In this document: in pieces, positions 1-9,544 of the stretch
Position numbering within the stretch: the first letter of the stretch is position 1
Layout of the letters: every line of letters begins with the position of its first letter
NCBI GenBank assembly: GCA_949752745.1
Contig: OX457034.1
Location: 6,463,625 to 6,527,624, forward strand
Direction of reading: 5' to 3'
DNA length: 64,000 bases
Source of the DNA: Protula sp. h YS-2021
Taxonomy: Eukaryota; Annelida; Polychaeta; Sabellida; Serpulidae
Notes under the pieces: model-generated
The model's input: the letters and a program-made list of their open reading frames with translations, nothing else
What the model was told of the DNA's origin: nothing
The model's database searches: none
Made by a program: the position numbers and the translations under genes

Positions 1-184
1 GTTCAGAATCGTCTGAAACGGATAAATATGCAAAAATCACAATTTCGAGGGGGGGGGTCCTGGCTTTTTAGGGTCTGTTGCCATGGTTACAATGATTGAC
101 AGGTGGAGTTCGTTGGCTTCATGATGATTGACTCGGCCAACACTTTCAAGCAACTTTCGCTCCAGACTTTCGCTCCAGACAGTA

Positions 185-365
185 TGACGTCATCATGACG
201 TCATTATGACGTCATTATCACGTCATGGATGGCCGCGCCTATCCTAACGCTTATCATGACATCACTTCCGGTCCAGACAACACTTCCGCTCCAGACAACA
301 CTTCCGCTCCAGACAACACTTCCGGTCCAGACATGATGACGTCACTTCCAGACAGTATGACGTCA
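185..365. promoter_or_regulatory. Cluster of CRE-like TGACGTCA octamers and an 18-bp minisatellite
   Basis: Five perfect TGACGTCA palindromes lie at 185-192, 196-203, 207-214, 337-344 and 358-365, with a half site near 220. Between the two groups, about four copies of a unit resembling CACTTCCGCTCCAGACAA run from about 262 to 332. TGACGTCA is the consensus for CREB/ATF bZIP factors. The cluster lies just upstream of a splice acceptor, so it is probably in an intron of the Harbinger nuclease gene. Enhancer or promoter function is inference; it may only be a tandem repeat that happens to carry the motif. Confidence 0.4.
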
Positions 366-433
366 CAAAGTGAGCTGGAACTGTCGTTTTCACCCTACTA
401 GTTGTAATGTTCGGTAAATTTATATATTTTCAG

Positions 434-948
434 GTGTGTGCCGAGAAGACATGAGGTTTACTGATGTTTTCATTGGGTTCCCCGGCAGAGTACATGATGC
501 ACGTGTTTTCGCGGAATGTCCACTTTTTCAACATGCCGCACTCATGTGTGGAAACTACCTGCTGCTGGGAGATTCAGCCTATCCAAACTTGGGGTGGTTG
601 TTAACACCCTTTAAGGAGTACGCTCGTCTAAATCCGGTGATGAGAAGGTACAACTATGTGCATTCCTCTATTCGCACAACAATTGAGAGAGCATTCGGAC
701 TCCTTAAAGGGCGTTTTCGCCGCCTGAAGTACTTGGATCAAGAAGGGCTTGAAACTATATGTCAGACAATTGCGGCTGCATGTTGCCTTCATAACATTTG
801 CATTTTGCAAGAAGATATAGAAGACTATTTTGACGACGATGTTGGAGTTCCCGTGGCAATTCTGCCACCAGGAATATTTAACAACGACGGAAGAGAAAGA
901 GGGATCATAAGAAGACAACAGATTATGAACCGACTAGCACGCAATTAA
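434..948 (+). CDS. PIF/Harbinger transposase (HARBI1-like DDE nuclease), C-terminal exon
   Basis: This exon begins after a good acceptor (TATATTTTCAG, ending at 433) and runs 171 codons to a TAA. It encodes the second half of the DDE_Tnp_4 nuclease fold of PIF/Harbinger transposases and HARBI1. Visible landmarks, numbered from the codon at 436, are the IGFPGRVHDARVF stretch at residues 13-25, the second catalytic aspartate in GDSAYP (D46), and the catalytic glutamate in TTIERAFGLLKGRFRRL (E84). The first catalytic aspartate and the N-terminal helix-turn-helix lie upstream of the window or in unseen exons, so the gene is partial. The frame is clean. It converges on the Myb-like gene 82 bp away, the usual two-gene equipment of Harbinger elements. 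A domesticated HARBI1 host gene is a less likely alternative. Confidence 0.85.
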
Positions 949-1030
949 CTGACTGTCAATTACTTTTTACAATTATGATTGAGTTAAATATCCATTGAGT
1001 CCGTAAATGATACTCATTAAAGTAAAACTG

Positions 1031-2733
1031 TTATTTCTCAAAGGAATTCACCAGTCGCTCTAATAAGTTGATGCGTCGGTTCTCATTTTCCTGCTGCGTC
1101 TTGACCATGCTTTCAATGAGACTTAAACATTTAGAAATAGCCTCTTCCTTGGGAGATGTGCATTTCTTTTTCTTGAGCGGGAGTGGGTCATTTGGAGCCC
1201 CTTCGAGTTTCCCATGATGCTTTTCGGGCATTTTTCGTTTAACAACAGACGTATCTTGAGCGACATTGTTTCCAACTGTCGCAGTTGGGAAAATGTCTGG
1301 GCGATCCTGTAGAGCGTCAGCCATATCATCGGTGAATTCAAATTTTTTTCGTGCGGCCCCGGTGGCGCTCTTATTCCGAAGATACTCATTGAATTTCCTT
1401 ACGAGGTACTTCCATCTTCCCTCGCACTGAAACAAAAAATGTTTCCTGTTTTATGAATCATGTTTAATGTTTATTTGGGTTCTATTGTGAAACTGTAATT
1501 TGCCTTTAACATCAGAAGAGGGTGTTGTTCGATTTTGAAATATGGAAATTATATTCCATTACACAAATATACCTGAGTAGCATTGGTGTCAAGGTGCAAT
1601 TCCGTATTTTATCGGGTCTGTTAACCGGTCCTCCATGGCTTTGCACACGTTGATAAGAAACCTGGTTGCTGCCTTTGTCCAGTAAAATTGTTGAAAGGCT
1701 GCAACAGAAACACTGAGAAATAAATTTCGTACAAAGAAAAAAGAAATTTTACTTGTGTTTATAAGCCAAATCACACTGGGTGTTTTGCATTAAATGCCTA
1801 AGAAGTTTTTACTTCGACTGCGAGGTAACTGGGTTAAACAAATTAAAGAAATGATAGAAAAATATTGAAGAAATATGGCAAAAACACCTCATATATTGAA
1901 CATAAACTAAATTGAAACTTGTAACTATTTGTTCTAACTTTCAATTAATTTTTGAAATAGCATACAGGTTGTTAAAAACCCCGATTGCCCTTTTGCGCAA
2001 GAGAAATTTTATATTTAGGCGAAATCTCTGAGTCATTTCTTTCATTTTTTACCCGGTTTTCATTCGAAACTCAGAATTTTTGCGCATTTCCATCGGTAAC
2101 GCAACAAGGTGTGATTTGGTTTACTTAAAGTTTATGTCAGGTATGTCGTAAATGATAGTGAAATGTTTTGCCCATTTTCTGTTACAATATTACACTTATT
2201 ATAAATCTTGCTGTAAGCATAGCCGTTATTTCATACTTTCTTCTTGGTCTTCTGAACTTTCGGTGCAAGTCGATGTTGCTGTGGATGGTGATGTTGGGGC
2301 AGGTGTTAAGGCATCTGTTAATAGAGCTGATGGTGTTTCCTTCTCAGCTGTCAAGTGACTGTCTGCCGTTGGCGATGACTGTCCAGCTTCCTCTTGTTCT
2401 GCATCCTGTACTGTGATGATATGCCTGTCTGAAAAAGGACATACCACTACACTTTATGACCATGTTAGCAAACAAACTGTTTAAGAAATCTGGAGTGAAA
2501 TAAACCATGCTTAACTACAGTATACACGTTTACCATAGCAGTTGAGACAAGATGTTGGATAACCCTTTTTCTTGTTAAATGACATCAAATTTAATAGTAA
2601 TACGAATACTAAGCATTACTTGTCGGGTCATTCTTCGGATCAAAAGTGTAATCGCCGGTTGGCCATCGCCCTGCAACGTCGCCCGCTTTCGGGTCATAGT
2701 GCATGCGCAGGCGCTGCATGCCATCTAGTTGAC
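1031..2733 (-). CDS. Harbinger-associated Myb/SANT (MADF)-like DNA-binding protein, four exons, frameshifted
   Basis: Minus-strand exons fit at 2733-2620, 2428-2237, 1698-1573 and 1426-1031. The first two junctions are phase 1 on both sides. The exons encode an N-terminal segment (starting QLDGMQRLRMHYDPK), a Ser/Thr/Glu-rich linker, the first Myb/MADF helix (YWTKAATRFLINV), then the rest of the domain (CEGRWKYLVRKFNEYL to RPDIFP), a lysine cluster (KKKK) and a C-terminal coiled coil. Such trihelix/MADF proteins are the DNA-binding partners of Harbinger nucleases (NAIF1 type). Exon 1698-1573 changes frame: it reads to DPIK, but the LHLDTNATQ stretch before the phase-0 junction is in another frame, so codons and a non-multiple of three are lost. 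The copy is probably dead. No start codon was identified; a further 5' exon may exist. Confidence 0.6.
1759..2127. mobile_element. MITE with about 100-bp terminal inverted repeats (family TAAGCCAAATCACAC)
   Basis: The left end (TAAGCCAAATCACACTGGG) is matched in inverted orientation by the right end (GGTGTGATTTGGTTTA). Similarity continues inward for about 90 bp on each side through the stretches reading CTTCGACTGCGAGG and ACCCGGTTTTCATTCG. It sits in the intron of the Myb-like gene between 2237 and 1698. Relatives are at 2754-2964 and at the outer ends of 40669-46137. It has no coding capacity. Confidence 0.75.
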
Positions 2734-2753
2734 CTGCAACACATTGACATATA

Positions 2754-2964
2754 AGACAAATCACACTTTGGATGTTTCAAATAAAATGCGCAAGAATTAT
2801 GAATTTCGACTGCGAGGAAGCTGGGTAAAAATGAAAGAAATGATAACAAAAAATACGGAAGAAATATCGCAAAATCTCTTTCATTTTGTACCTGTCAGTT
2901 TTATTCGAAACGCAGAATTTTTGTGCATTTTCATTGGTGACGCCCAAAGTGTGATTTGGCTTAT
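2754..2964. mobile_element. Short MITE of the same TAAGCCAAATCACAC family
   Basis: About 210 bp, made almost entirely of two inverted arms of roughly 90 bp. The left arm runs from the CAAATCACACTTTGG stretch to AAATGAAAGAAATG; the right arm runs from TCTTTCATTTTGTACC to AAAGTGTGATTTGG. A single strand would fold into a near-complete hairpin. It lies directly upstream of the first recognised exon of the Myb-like gene (2733). Confidence 0.8.
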
Positions 2965-3870
2965 TCACTATCAAACCTTAATGGTTTTAATGATTTATCA
3001 AGTCTTCCTTACATTTTTGAACCATCACAAATTACAATACAGCACTGATGCATCGTAGTTTGCATTTTCTTTTAATTAATTTAAAGCAAATTTTATTGTG
3101 TCCAATTTCCAAACAAAAAGAATAAAGGCAGGAGAGCTGCAACGCAACAATAAGGTAATTCTTAACTGTCTTCACTACATAACAGTGCATAACAAAGAGT
3201 TGGTGATCAAACAATGAATCTTTAACTAGGTGTAAACCATTTCTAACTGATGTTGCTACTGCCTCAGATAAGGGCAACACAAGACTGTATTTATCCGGCC
3301 ACTGCAACTCATACAGCTCATTTCTGGAATACACGAGAGATACCAGGAATACCTCTTAGAACAGATATGAATAGAATGCAGGCACTTCGGAGTTGCATAT
3401 GCAACACGATTTCATCCAGGTATTTCTGTGTATGAACGTATGGACATCATAAAAGATGGACGGGACACTGGATAGGCGATAATTCAAAACTAATTCACAA
3501 AAACACGGTATAATAACATTTGTTAATATTCCGTTTCACTATGCTATTAACTCTGAACTTGATACTGCTATTCATGCAAAAGACTTTTATGAAAAGTATT
3601 ATGCCAACATGAAAAGTTTATTTCAAAAGATACCAACACTTTTTTGGCAGCCATTATGACCAGGTGCGCAGAAAGGCATTGTGGGAAGATTATCTGAATG
3701 TAAAGCTCGATACACTTGAGCTCGAGACATTATCGAAAAACCAAGAAAAATTATCTGATTTCAGAAACATTTTTGAAACATTATCCTTGCCCAATAAAAC
3801 GCAGTCTTAGATACGTCCAATAAAACGCGGTTCAAATTTGCGTAATTCCCATAATGCCCAAAAATTTGCC
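2965..3870. other. Unassigned stretch between MITE and DIRS element
   Basis: No gene is recognised here. A 100-codon minus-strand open frame lies at 3032-3334 (it includes ELYELQWPDKYSLVLPLSEA) but matches no family I know and has no convincing splice context. It may be a transposon scrap. The rest is AT-rich sequence without clear repeats. Confidence 0.3.
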
Positions 3871-3970
3871 ATTTTACTTCGTGATCCCACGTAAGGTCTA
3901 ACACTGCTTTCTCCTCACCACCACCATGCACATAGCCGTTCAAAGATTCGATTTCCTCTCCTCATTTGCT
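3871..3970 (+). repeat. DIRS left inverted terminal repeat
   Basis: Positions 3871-3906 (ATTTTACTTCGTGATCCC to AACACTG) are complementary to 8220-8255, with one mismatch in the part I checked. Positions 3907-3970 (CTTTCTCCTCACCACC to TTTGCT) are complementary to 8680-8744 with few differences. It thus pairs with both the internal complementary region and the right end. Confidence 0.85.
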
Positions 3971-4084
3971 CTCATTGGATACACACGTATTTCGAAAACA
4001 AAAGTTAGAATCTTAGAAAATCTTAGTTTTTTAACGAAATCAAAACGGAATATTGCTTTTAAAGGGTAAGACAGCCATTCGGCA

Positions 4085-5190
4085 ATGGAATCAGATCATG
4101 AAATTGGTAGCCATTCGGCAAATGTTGAAAATACAGGAAGTTATAAAACGAAACCGGGGGCTCCAGGCGAATCGCCTAAACGTACGGGTAAACCTAGCCA
4201 TTCGGCATCAAACACACACAGTCATTCGACAAAAGCAACCGACAGCCATTCGGCACGTAAAAAACGAGGTGAATCCTCTAAACGGGGAAAACCTGATTCC
4301 GATAGCGATTCCTCGTCAGATTCCGAGGACGAGTGTTTCAAGCGGAAAATAAATTCTGGTAAACGGGCTAAACCAGACACCGATAGCTCGGAGGGAGATT
4401 TCAACATGTTTGATCCCACTGCGGACCCGTCTGGCCTAGTTCTCCCGACCCATCTCAGGAAGTTTTTGTAGAAGCATTTTACTACGTTTCTCAACGAAGA
4501 GAACATGGGATGGGTGTTGGAGGATATTGATTTCCCCAAGGAAGACACCTTGAAGGTCCCTAAACTTGATGAGGAGTTCGCGGACATGTTCGAAAGCGAT
4601 GTGAAGACGCTTAAGAACGACAGAAACCTGGCCAAAGTACAGACAGCCTTTATGAAGGCTATGGCTCCAGTGATTATGGCCTGGAAAGAAATGGACAAGA
4701 GCAACCGGGACAAAAACTATTCCTCCATGTCGATGCCTGATATGTGTAGGCTCTTTGAGAAAATGATTATAGCTCTGGGGCAAGTAAATGTGGCCATTAA
4801 TTTCCACAGGAGGTGGTCTATACTTTCATCGATTATGGGCAGCTCCAAGAAAGCCCAGAAGCTGCTTGTTCAGGAAGAGCAGCAATTGAACGCTGATAAT
4901 ACGGAGTTGTTTGGGCGTGAGTTCGATAAAACTCTGTTTGATTTAGTGAAACGCAAGAAAGAGAAAAGAGAACTCAAGAAAGCACTGGCCCCGACTAGCT
5001 TTAGGCTAAGTAGGCGGCCCTTTCTCTCAGGGCCCTCGGTTAGAATTTCCCAAGCTGGGGGCCGTTCGCTCAACGAGAGATTTGGCAGGGACAGCCTGCG
5101 GGGAAGCAGGGACGGCTTTCGCGGCAGAGGCCGTGGGGAGTATCGACCGTCCACGACTTATAGATCCAGGTACTCGACAGTTAAGTGTTG
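4085..5190 (+). CDS. DIRS gag-like ORF with an in-frame TAG
   Basis: The frame opens with ATG at 4085 and is rich in Ser, His and Lys (repeated HSA and HS motifs), with an acidic serine run (SDSDSSSDSEDE). An in-frame TAG at 4469-4471 interrupts it: the sequence reads LRKFL, stop, KHFTTFLNEEN, then MGWVLEDIDFPKED in the same frame. The rest contains a helical region (about 4520-4960) and ends in an Arg/Gly-rich tail near 5080-5160 (RGRGRG), typical of a nucleic-acid-binding gag. The frame stays open to 6418, but beyond about 5200 this is the shadow of the RT frame. DIRS gag proteins have no strong signature, so the call rests on position and composition. Either the TAG is a disabling mutation or it is read through. 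Confidence 0.7.
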
Positions 5191-7397
5191 TTGGTTCAAC
5201 GGAGTTAAGTTCCCGGTTACGACAGTTGGAAGTTCAAATGCCAGTAGAAATAAGAAACCTACCTCCCATACCACAACCGAGAGGGTTACTAGGCGTGTAT
5301 CACAAATTTCAGATAAGACAGGAAGCGTTAGCTCTAGGTTTGGGAGATCCAGGTCACCTAAACTCCAGTCGTCCGGTAGGGCGGAGGATAAAACATTTTC
5401 TGGAAAATTGGGAGAAAATGACCAAAGACAGGTTTATACTGCAGGTAGTGACAGAAGTAGAGATCGATTGGATAGACAAACCCCGGACGGGAATGGACAG
5501 AGCGTCTCCAAAATTCAGCCTAAACGAGCAGGAACTGATAGAGCAGGAGATAAGGAAAATGTTGGAGAAACAGGTGATAGAGGAGACGGCAGAAGTGCCG
5601 GGACAGTTTGTGGGACACCTTTCCCTGAGGGAGAAAAAAGACGGGGGGATGCGTCCAGTATTCAGTCTAAAGGAACTAAACAAATATGTGAAGTACGAAC
5701 ACTTCAAACTGGAAAATCTAAAGGAGTTAGCGGATATGATCAAACCGGGGGATTTCATGATGAAGTTAGATCTCAAGGACGCGTATTTCAGTGTTCCCAT
5801 GCATCGAAACACGAGGAAATTTCTCAGATTTCGGTGGAAGGGCAAACTTTTTCAGTTCCTGGTCATGGCATTCGGCCTAGGCCCAGCTCCCCGATTGTTT
5901 ACAAAGCTATTAAAGCCGGTGATCGCTTTTTTGAGAAGGATAGGAATTCGAGTCATGATTTTTCTGGACGATCTCATAGTATTGAACAAGAACCCGGAAG
6001 AACTGAGAAGGGACCTCAAAACGATCGTTTTTGTCTTGGAAAACTTGGGATTTCTGATAAATTGGGAGAAGACGGTACAAGTACCCTGTCAGGTGATGGA
6101 ATATCTAGGGATGGTGATAAATTCGGTCGAAATGACGCTTTCGCTGCCGATCGGGAAGTTAAAAAGGATCGTAGCCGAGTGCAGGTCAATGTTGAGGAAG
6201 AACAAGGTAAGTGTTCGAGAGCTAGCAAAGTTGGTAGGGAGATTAACGTCCTCGATCCAGGCGGTTCTTCCGGCACCACTGCACTATCGCCATCTCCAAA
6301 TGGCGAGCGCGAAAGCGCTGATGAGAGGACAGAGTTACGAAACAGAGGTGTCTCTGGGGCCGGAATGCCGCCAAGACTTGATCTGGTGGGTGCAGAATCT
6401 CGAGGCGTCAAATGGTAAGTCCTTGTTGAACCCCAGGGAAGAATACCACATAACAACGGATGCGTCCGGGGAAGGATGGGGAGCGTGGACGACGGACTGG
6501 AAGATAGCGGGGCATTGGTCACCAGAGGAAAAGGACTGGCATATCAATGCCAAGGAATTGAAGGCAGCCACACTGGCGGTGAAAGCGTTTGCACGGCGAA
6601 TGACCGACATACATTTGATTCTGAACATGGACAATATAACGGCAGTGGCACAGATGAACAAGAAGGCAGGCCCGGCGTCAAGGCGGTTGTTACAGATTGC
6701 AACGGAAATCTGGGAGTTTTGCATAGAGAGGAAAATAGCACTTTCGGCGATCTATCTGCCGGGCGATCAGAACCTGATGGCCGATGCCCTATCTCGGGGG
6801 GAAATGGAAGATTCGAGCAACTGGAGCTTGTCCAGGGAGGTTTTCCGGCAATTGGAACGGAAATGGGGTCCGTTTCAGTTAGACCTTTTCGCAGACAGAT
6901 TGAATGCACAAGTCAGGAAGTTTTACAGCTGGAAACCAGATCCAGAGGCCATGGGCACGGATGCGTTGCGAGCGAACTGGAAGGGGCAACAGGCCTATGC
7001 GTTTCCGCCGTTTTGCCTGATCGGACGAATTTTGAAGAAAATTCGGAAAGAGGAGGCAGAAGTGACCTCGATAGCACCGGCTTGGCCAGCGCAACCATGG
7101 TATCCGAATCTGTTAGAAATGTTGGTGGAACCGCCCATTTTGCTGCCGCCGATGACGAATTTACTAACAGGACCACTAGGCCAGAGGCATCCTCTGATGG
7201 AGACGGGTGCACTGACGTTGGCGGCGTGGAAAGTGTGCGGAGAAGAGCGGAAATGCGAGGTTTTTCAGAGGTCGCTAGTAACCTTCTCGCGAACAGATAG
7301 AGAGAGGGCACAAAAACCTCTTACGAATACGCCTGGCGTAAGTGGAGTGGCTGGGCTCGTGAAAGGGGGGTTTATCCGTTTCAAGCCTCTGTGGTAG
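5190..7397 (+). CDS. DIRS reverse transcriptase / RNase H / Dam-like methyltransferase polyprotein
   Basis: This frame is +1 relative to gag and is open from 5082 to the stop at 7397. Counted from 5082: an N-terminal DIRS motif (RIKHFLENWEKM) near residue 105, RT with MRPVFSLKELN, LDLKDAYFSVPM and the catalytic FLDD (residue about 293), then RNase H with TDAS (about 458), the glutamate in INAKELKA and the aspartate in NMDN. A final module reads DLFADRLNAQVRKFYSW, then AYAFPPFCLIGRILKKI. It resembles the phage N6-adenine methyltransferase domain found in DIRS elements, with AFPPF in place of the usual NPPY/DPPW, so catalysis is doubtful. There is no obvious ATG at the RT start, so expression probably needs frameshifting or an internal start in the gag overlap. 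The polyprotein copies element RNA into DNA. Confidence 0.9.
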   Translation, partial: VGSTELSSRLRQLEVQMPVEIRNLPPIPQPRGLLGVYHKFQIRQEALALGLGDPGHLNSSRPVGRRIKHFLENWEKMTKDRFILQVVTEVEIDWIDKPRTGMDRASPKFSLNEQELIEQEIRKMLEKQVIEETAEVPGQFVGHLSLREKKDGGMRPVFSLKELNKYVKYEHFKLENLKELADMIKPGDFMMKLDLKDAYFSVPMHRNTRKFLRFRWKGKLFQFLVMAFGLGPAPRLFTKLLKPVIAFLRRIGIRVMIFLDDLIVLNKNPEELRRDLKTIVFVLENLGFLINWEKTVQVPCQVMEYLGMVINSVEMTLSLPIGKLKRIVAECRSMLRKNKVSVRELAKLVGRLTSSIQAVLPAPLHYRHLQMASAKALMRGQSYETEVSLGPECRQDLIWWVQNLEASNGKSLLNPREEYHITTDASGEGWGAWTTDWKIAGHWSPEEKDWHINAKELKAATLAVKAFARRMTDIHLILNMDNITAVAQMNKKAGPASRRLLQIATEIWEFCIERKIALSAIYLPGDQNLMADALSRGEMEDSSNWSLSREVFRQLERKWGPFQLDLFADRLNAQVRKFYSWKPDPEAMGTDALRANWKGQQAYAFPPFCLIGRILKKIRKEEAEVTSIAPAWPAQPWYPNLLEMLVEPPILLPPMTNLLTGPLGQRHPLMETGALTLAAWKVCGEERKCEVFQRSLVTFSRTDRERAQKPLTNTPGVSGVAGLVKGGFIRFKPLW

Positions 7398-8202
7398 AGG
7401 TCGTAAATTTCCTCTCAGACATGCATAAAAAAGGGTATGAATATTCCACGATTAATGGGTTCAGATCAGGTATATCCAAGGTTCACCCGCGGGTCGATGG
7501 GCAGCCTATTGGGCAACATCCGGAGGTAGTTGGGGTCATGGCAGGCATTTTTAAAGCCAACCCACCCACGCCAAAATACGCGACATTTTGGGACGTTAGG
7601 AAGGTTCTGGATTTTTTTAGGAATTGGGGGCCTAACGAAAGTATGGAGTTGAGAAAATTAACGTGGAAACTGGCCATGCTGATGGCCTTAGCTACTTCCG
7701 GTCGATCGTCTGATTTAGGGGCCCTAGACACTGATAATATGGTAGTTACTGAGGAACGGGTCATTTTTTACGTAAAGAGTCTCACAAAGACACGTAGGCC
7801 CGGGTCGAAATGTCCCGCAGTGGAACTGTTTTCGCTGCCCGGCGACCCAGATGTTAACCCAGTACGATGTCTTGAGACCTATTTGGAAAAACCCGGCCGC
7901 TTAGGGCTGGGGATGCGGTTAATCTGTTTTTGAGTGTATCGAGTCCGTTTAAACCGGTAGTCTCTAGCACGATAGCGGGATGGCTGAAGAGGTTGCTGGG
8001 GGCTGCGGGCATTGATACCTCGGTTTGGATAGCTCATTCAACCAGGGGGGCCTCTACCTCCAAGGCGGCTAATGTGGGGGTCTCGATAGACTTGATCATG
8101 AAGGCGACAAATTGGAAGTCAGCGGGGACTTTTCGTAGACATTATAGGAGGCCCATAGACGAGGACAAGAAAAATTTTCAAGCTAGAGTGCTAATGGCAT
8201 GA
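7301..8202 (+). CDS. DIRS tyrosine recombinase, broken by one frameshift
   Basis: The frame opens at 7301 after a stop and overlaps the end of the RT frame. The N-terminal part (YAWRKWSGWARERG to YEYSTINGFRSGISKVH) is the SAM-like core-binding domain. The catalytic domain follows: the first arginine in ATSGRSSDLGAL, then HSTRGAS (H-x-x-R) and the tyrosine in TFRRHYRRP. These supply the R, H-x-x-R and Y set of phage-integrase-type recombinases, which insert the circular DNA form. At about 7888-7893 an A run appears one base short: the first frame runs to a TGA at 7933, while the downstream half is in another frame (open to 8202). This copy should not make an intact enzyme unless the base is a sequencing error. 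Confidence 0.88.
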
Positions 8203-8219
8203 TTTAGGCTTTGAACAAG

Positions 8220-8330
8220 CAGTGTTAGACCTTACGTAGGATCACGAAGTAAAATTAGGAATTTTACTAGGGTCCGTCAGGACCCGAAGTGAAATTATGA
8301 TTTTATAAGTGATCCGAAGTAAGGTCTAAA
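8220..8330 (+). repeat. DIRS internal complementary region
   Basis: The first part (8220-8255) is the complement of the element's left terminus. The second part (about 8256-8330) is the complement of its right terminus, including TTATAAGTGATC and AAGTAAGGTCTA. The two termini are therefore joined head to head here, 17 bp after the recombinase stop. In DIRS replication models this region templates the circle junction. Confidence 0.8.
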
Positions 8331-8679
8331 ACGCTCCCACCCTCCCTCCCTCGTTTAGCTGAGCGAGAGAGGGGGGGGGGGGGGGGAGTGTGGATCGGAC
8401 AGCCTCGAAGGGGGGTCCAGGGGGGAGTTTGGTTTTATAAAGACTTTTGCCCTTGGGTTAACGAAATGTATGGTTTTGGTATGTTTTAGAGGTCGGAGAT
8501 ATTGACACATGAGTGGGGAGTGGCGAGGAGAAAGCCCGGAGGAGGAGCGGACAGCGAACCGGAGGAGGAATTGAGTGTTAGAAACTTTCCGATTTGGACT
8601 GAGTTCGGTTTACGGCCGCGTCTGTAGTTTCCGGCGGGTAATAAAAGTTTGTTTGTGGAATATATGTGTGTCTTATTCG

Positions 8680-8746
8680 AGCAAATTTCGGAGAGGAAAT
8701 CGAATCTTTGAACGGCTATGTGCATGGTGGTGGTGAGGAGAAAGTA
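8680..8746 (-). repeat. DIRS right inverted terminal repeat, inner part
   Basis: This is the inverted complement of 3907-3970, with the same run GGTGGTGGTGAGGAGAAAG. It is interrupted at 8746 by a MITE and resumes at 9337 with GTGATAGACCTTACTTC, the complement of the outer left repeat. Confidence 0.85.
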
Positions 8747-9333
8747 GGCCACATTCTTTTGGACCTCTCAGAAAACTGAGAATCCACTCTCCAAACAGAC
8801 CAGAGAAGCTCCAGATACACCGTCCAAAAGAACACCTCTCAAAAAATCGAGAAATAAAAAACACAAATCTAGTTATTTTGTGCTTATTTCAGATAAATAT
8901 GTAGTTCATATGCCAAGAAATATATCCTGTGACAATTTTTTGTTGGGGCATTGATTTAAATGTGACCTGTTTTACCCAATAACATCTCTACCACTTCAGC
9001 AGTACCAACGGTGTTACAGATTCAACCTCAACGTATAGTAATTGAGGTTAAACCTTTGGGCCCCCTTGTATTTCACTATACCTAGTGCAATCACGTCTAA
9101 AATCTTCCTTGGAATAAATTGCTACTGTTAAATGTTTATAATTTAAATACATTTTGGCAAATAAGTTGTTGAAATGCCTTTGTTTACATTTCCGCCATCT
9201 TGTATCTGACCTTCTCGAGAGAAATTTTCCGAGACAAAAACTGTCTCTAGATAACGAGAAATTATCCAAAAGAACACCTATCGATTTTTCGAGAGCCTCT
9301 TGATTTTTCGAGACGGTCCAAGAGAATGTGGCC
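8747..9333 (-). mobile_element. 587-bp MITE, copy 1, inside the DIRS terminal repeat
   Basis: The ends are GGCCACATTC and its complement GAATGTGGCC, extended by imperfect subterminal repeats of GGACC and TCTCGA type. A 3-bp duplication GTA flanks it (8744-8746 and 9334-9336). An inverted copy of exactly the same length lies at 46402-46988. A 3-bp duplication and GGC ends suggest a PIF/Harbinger-mobilised MITE. It encodes nothing recognisable. Confidence 0.85.
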
Positions 9334-9544
9334 GTAGTGATAGACCTTACTTCAGATCACTTATAAAATCTGAAGGACCCTAATAAAATTCCTAATTTCA
9401 GCAATCGTTGTTATGGTGAATGTTACAAGTAACGAAATTGCATATAATAGATCGTTAAAGAAGCGTCTTTACTTTTATGCACGTACCTAAGTTAAATCTT
9501 GCATTATCGCCCTCGAGGTAAAACGTGATCGAAGTTGAACAGTT

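Larger units (their letters stand above)
3871..9398 (+). mobile_element. DIRS-type tyrosine-recombinase retrotransposon, full length but inactivated
   Basis: The element has DIRS architecture: a left inverted terminal repeat at 3871-3970, gag, overlapping RT/RNase H/MT-like frame, tyrosine recombinase, an internal complementary region at 8220-8330, and a right inverted terminal repeat at 8680-8746 continuing at 9337-9398. The complementary region joins the complement of the left end to the complement of the right end, the hallmark of DIRS-1-like elements that replicate through a circle. No target-site duplication is expected and none was seen. Without the 587-bp MITE nested in the right repeat, the element is about 4.94 kb. 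Lesions are an in-frame stop in gag (4469), a one-base frameshift in the recombinase near 7890, and a roughly 20-bp gap in the right terminus compared with the internal region. Confidence 0.9.

Noticed and set aside
5354..7311. Minus-strand and alternate-frame ORFs of 120-270 codons across the DIRS pol region
   Set aside because: Shadows of the RT/RNase H frame, without catalytic motifs.
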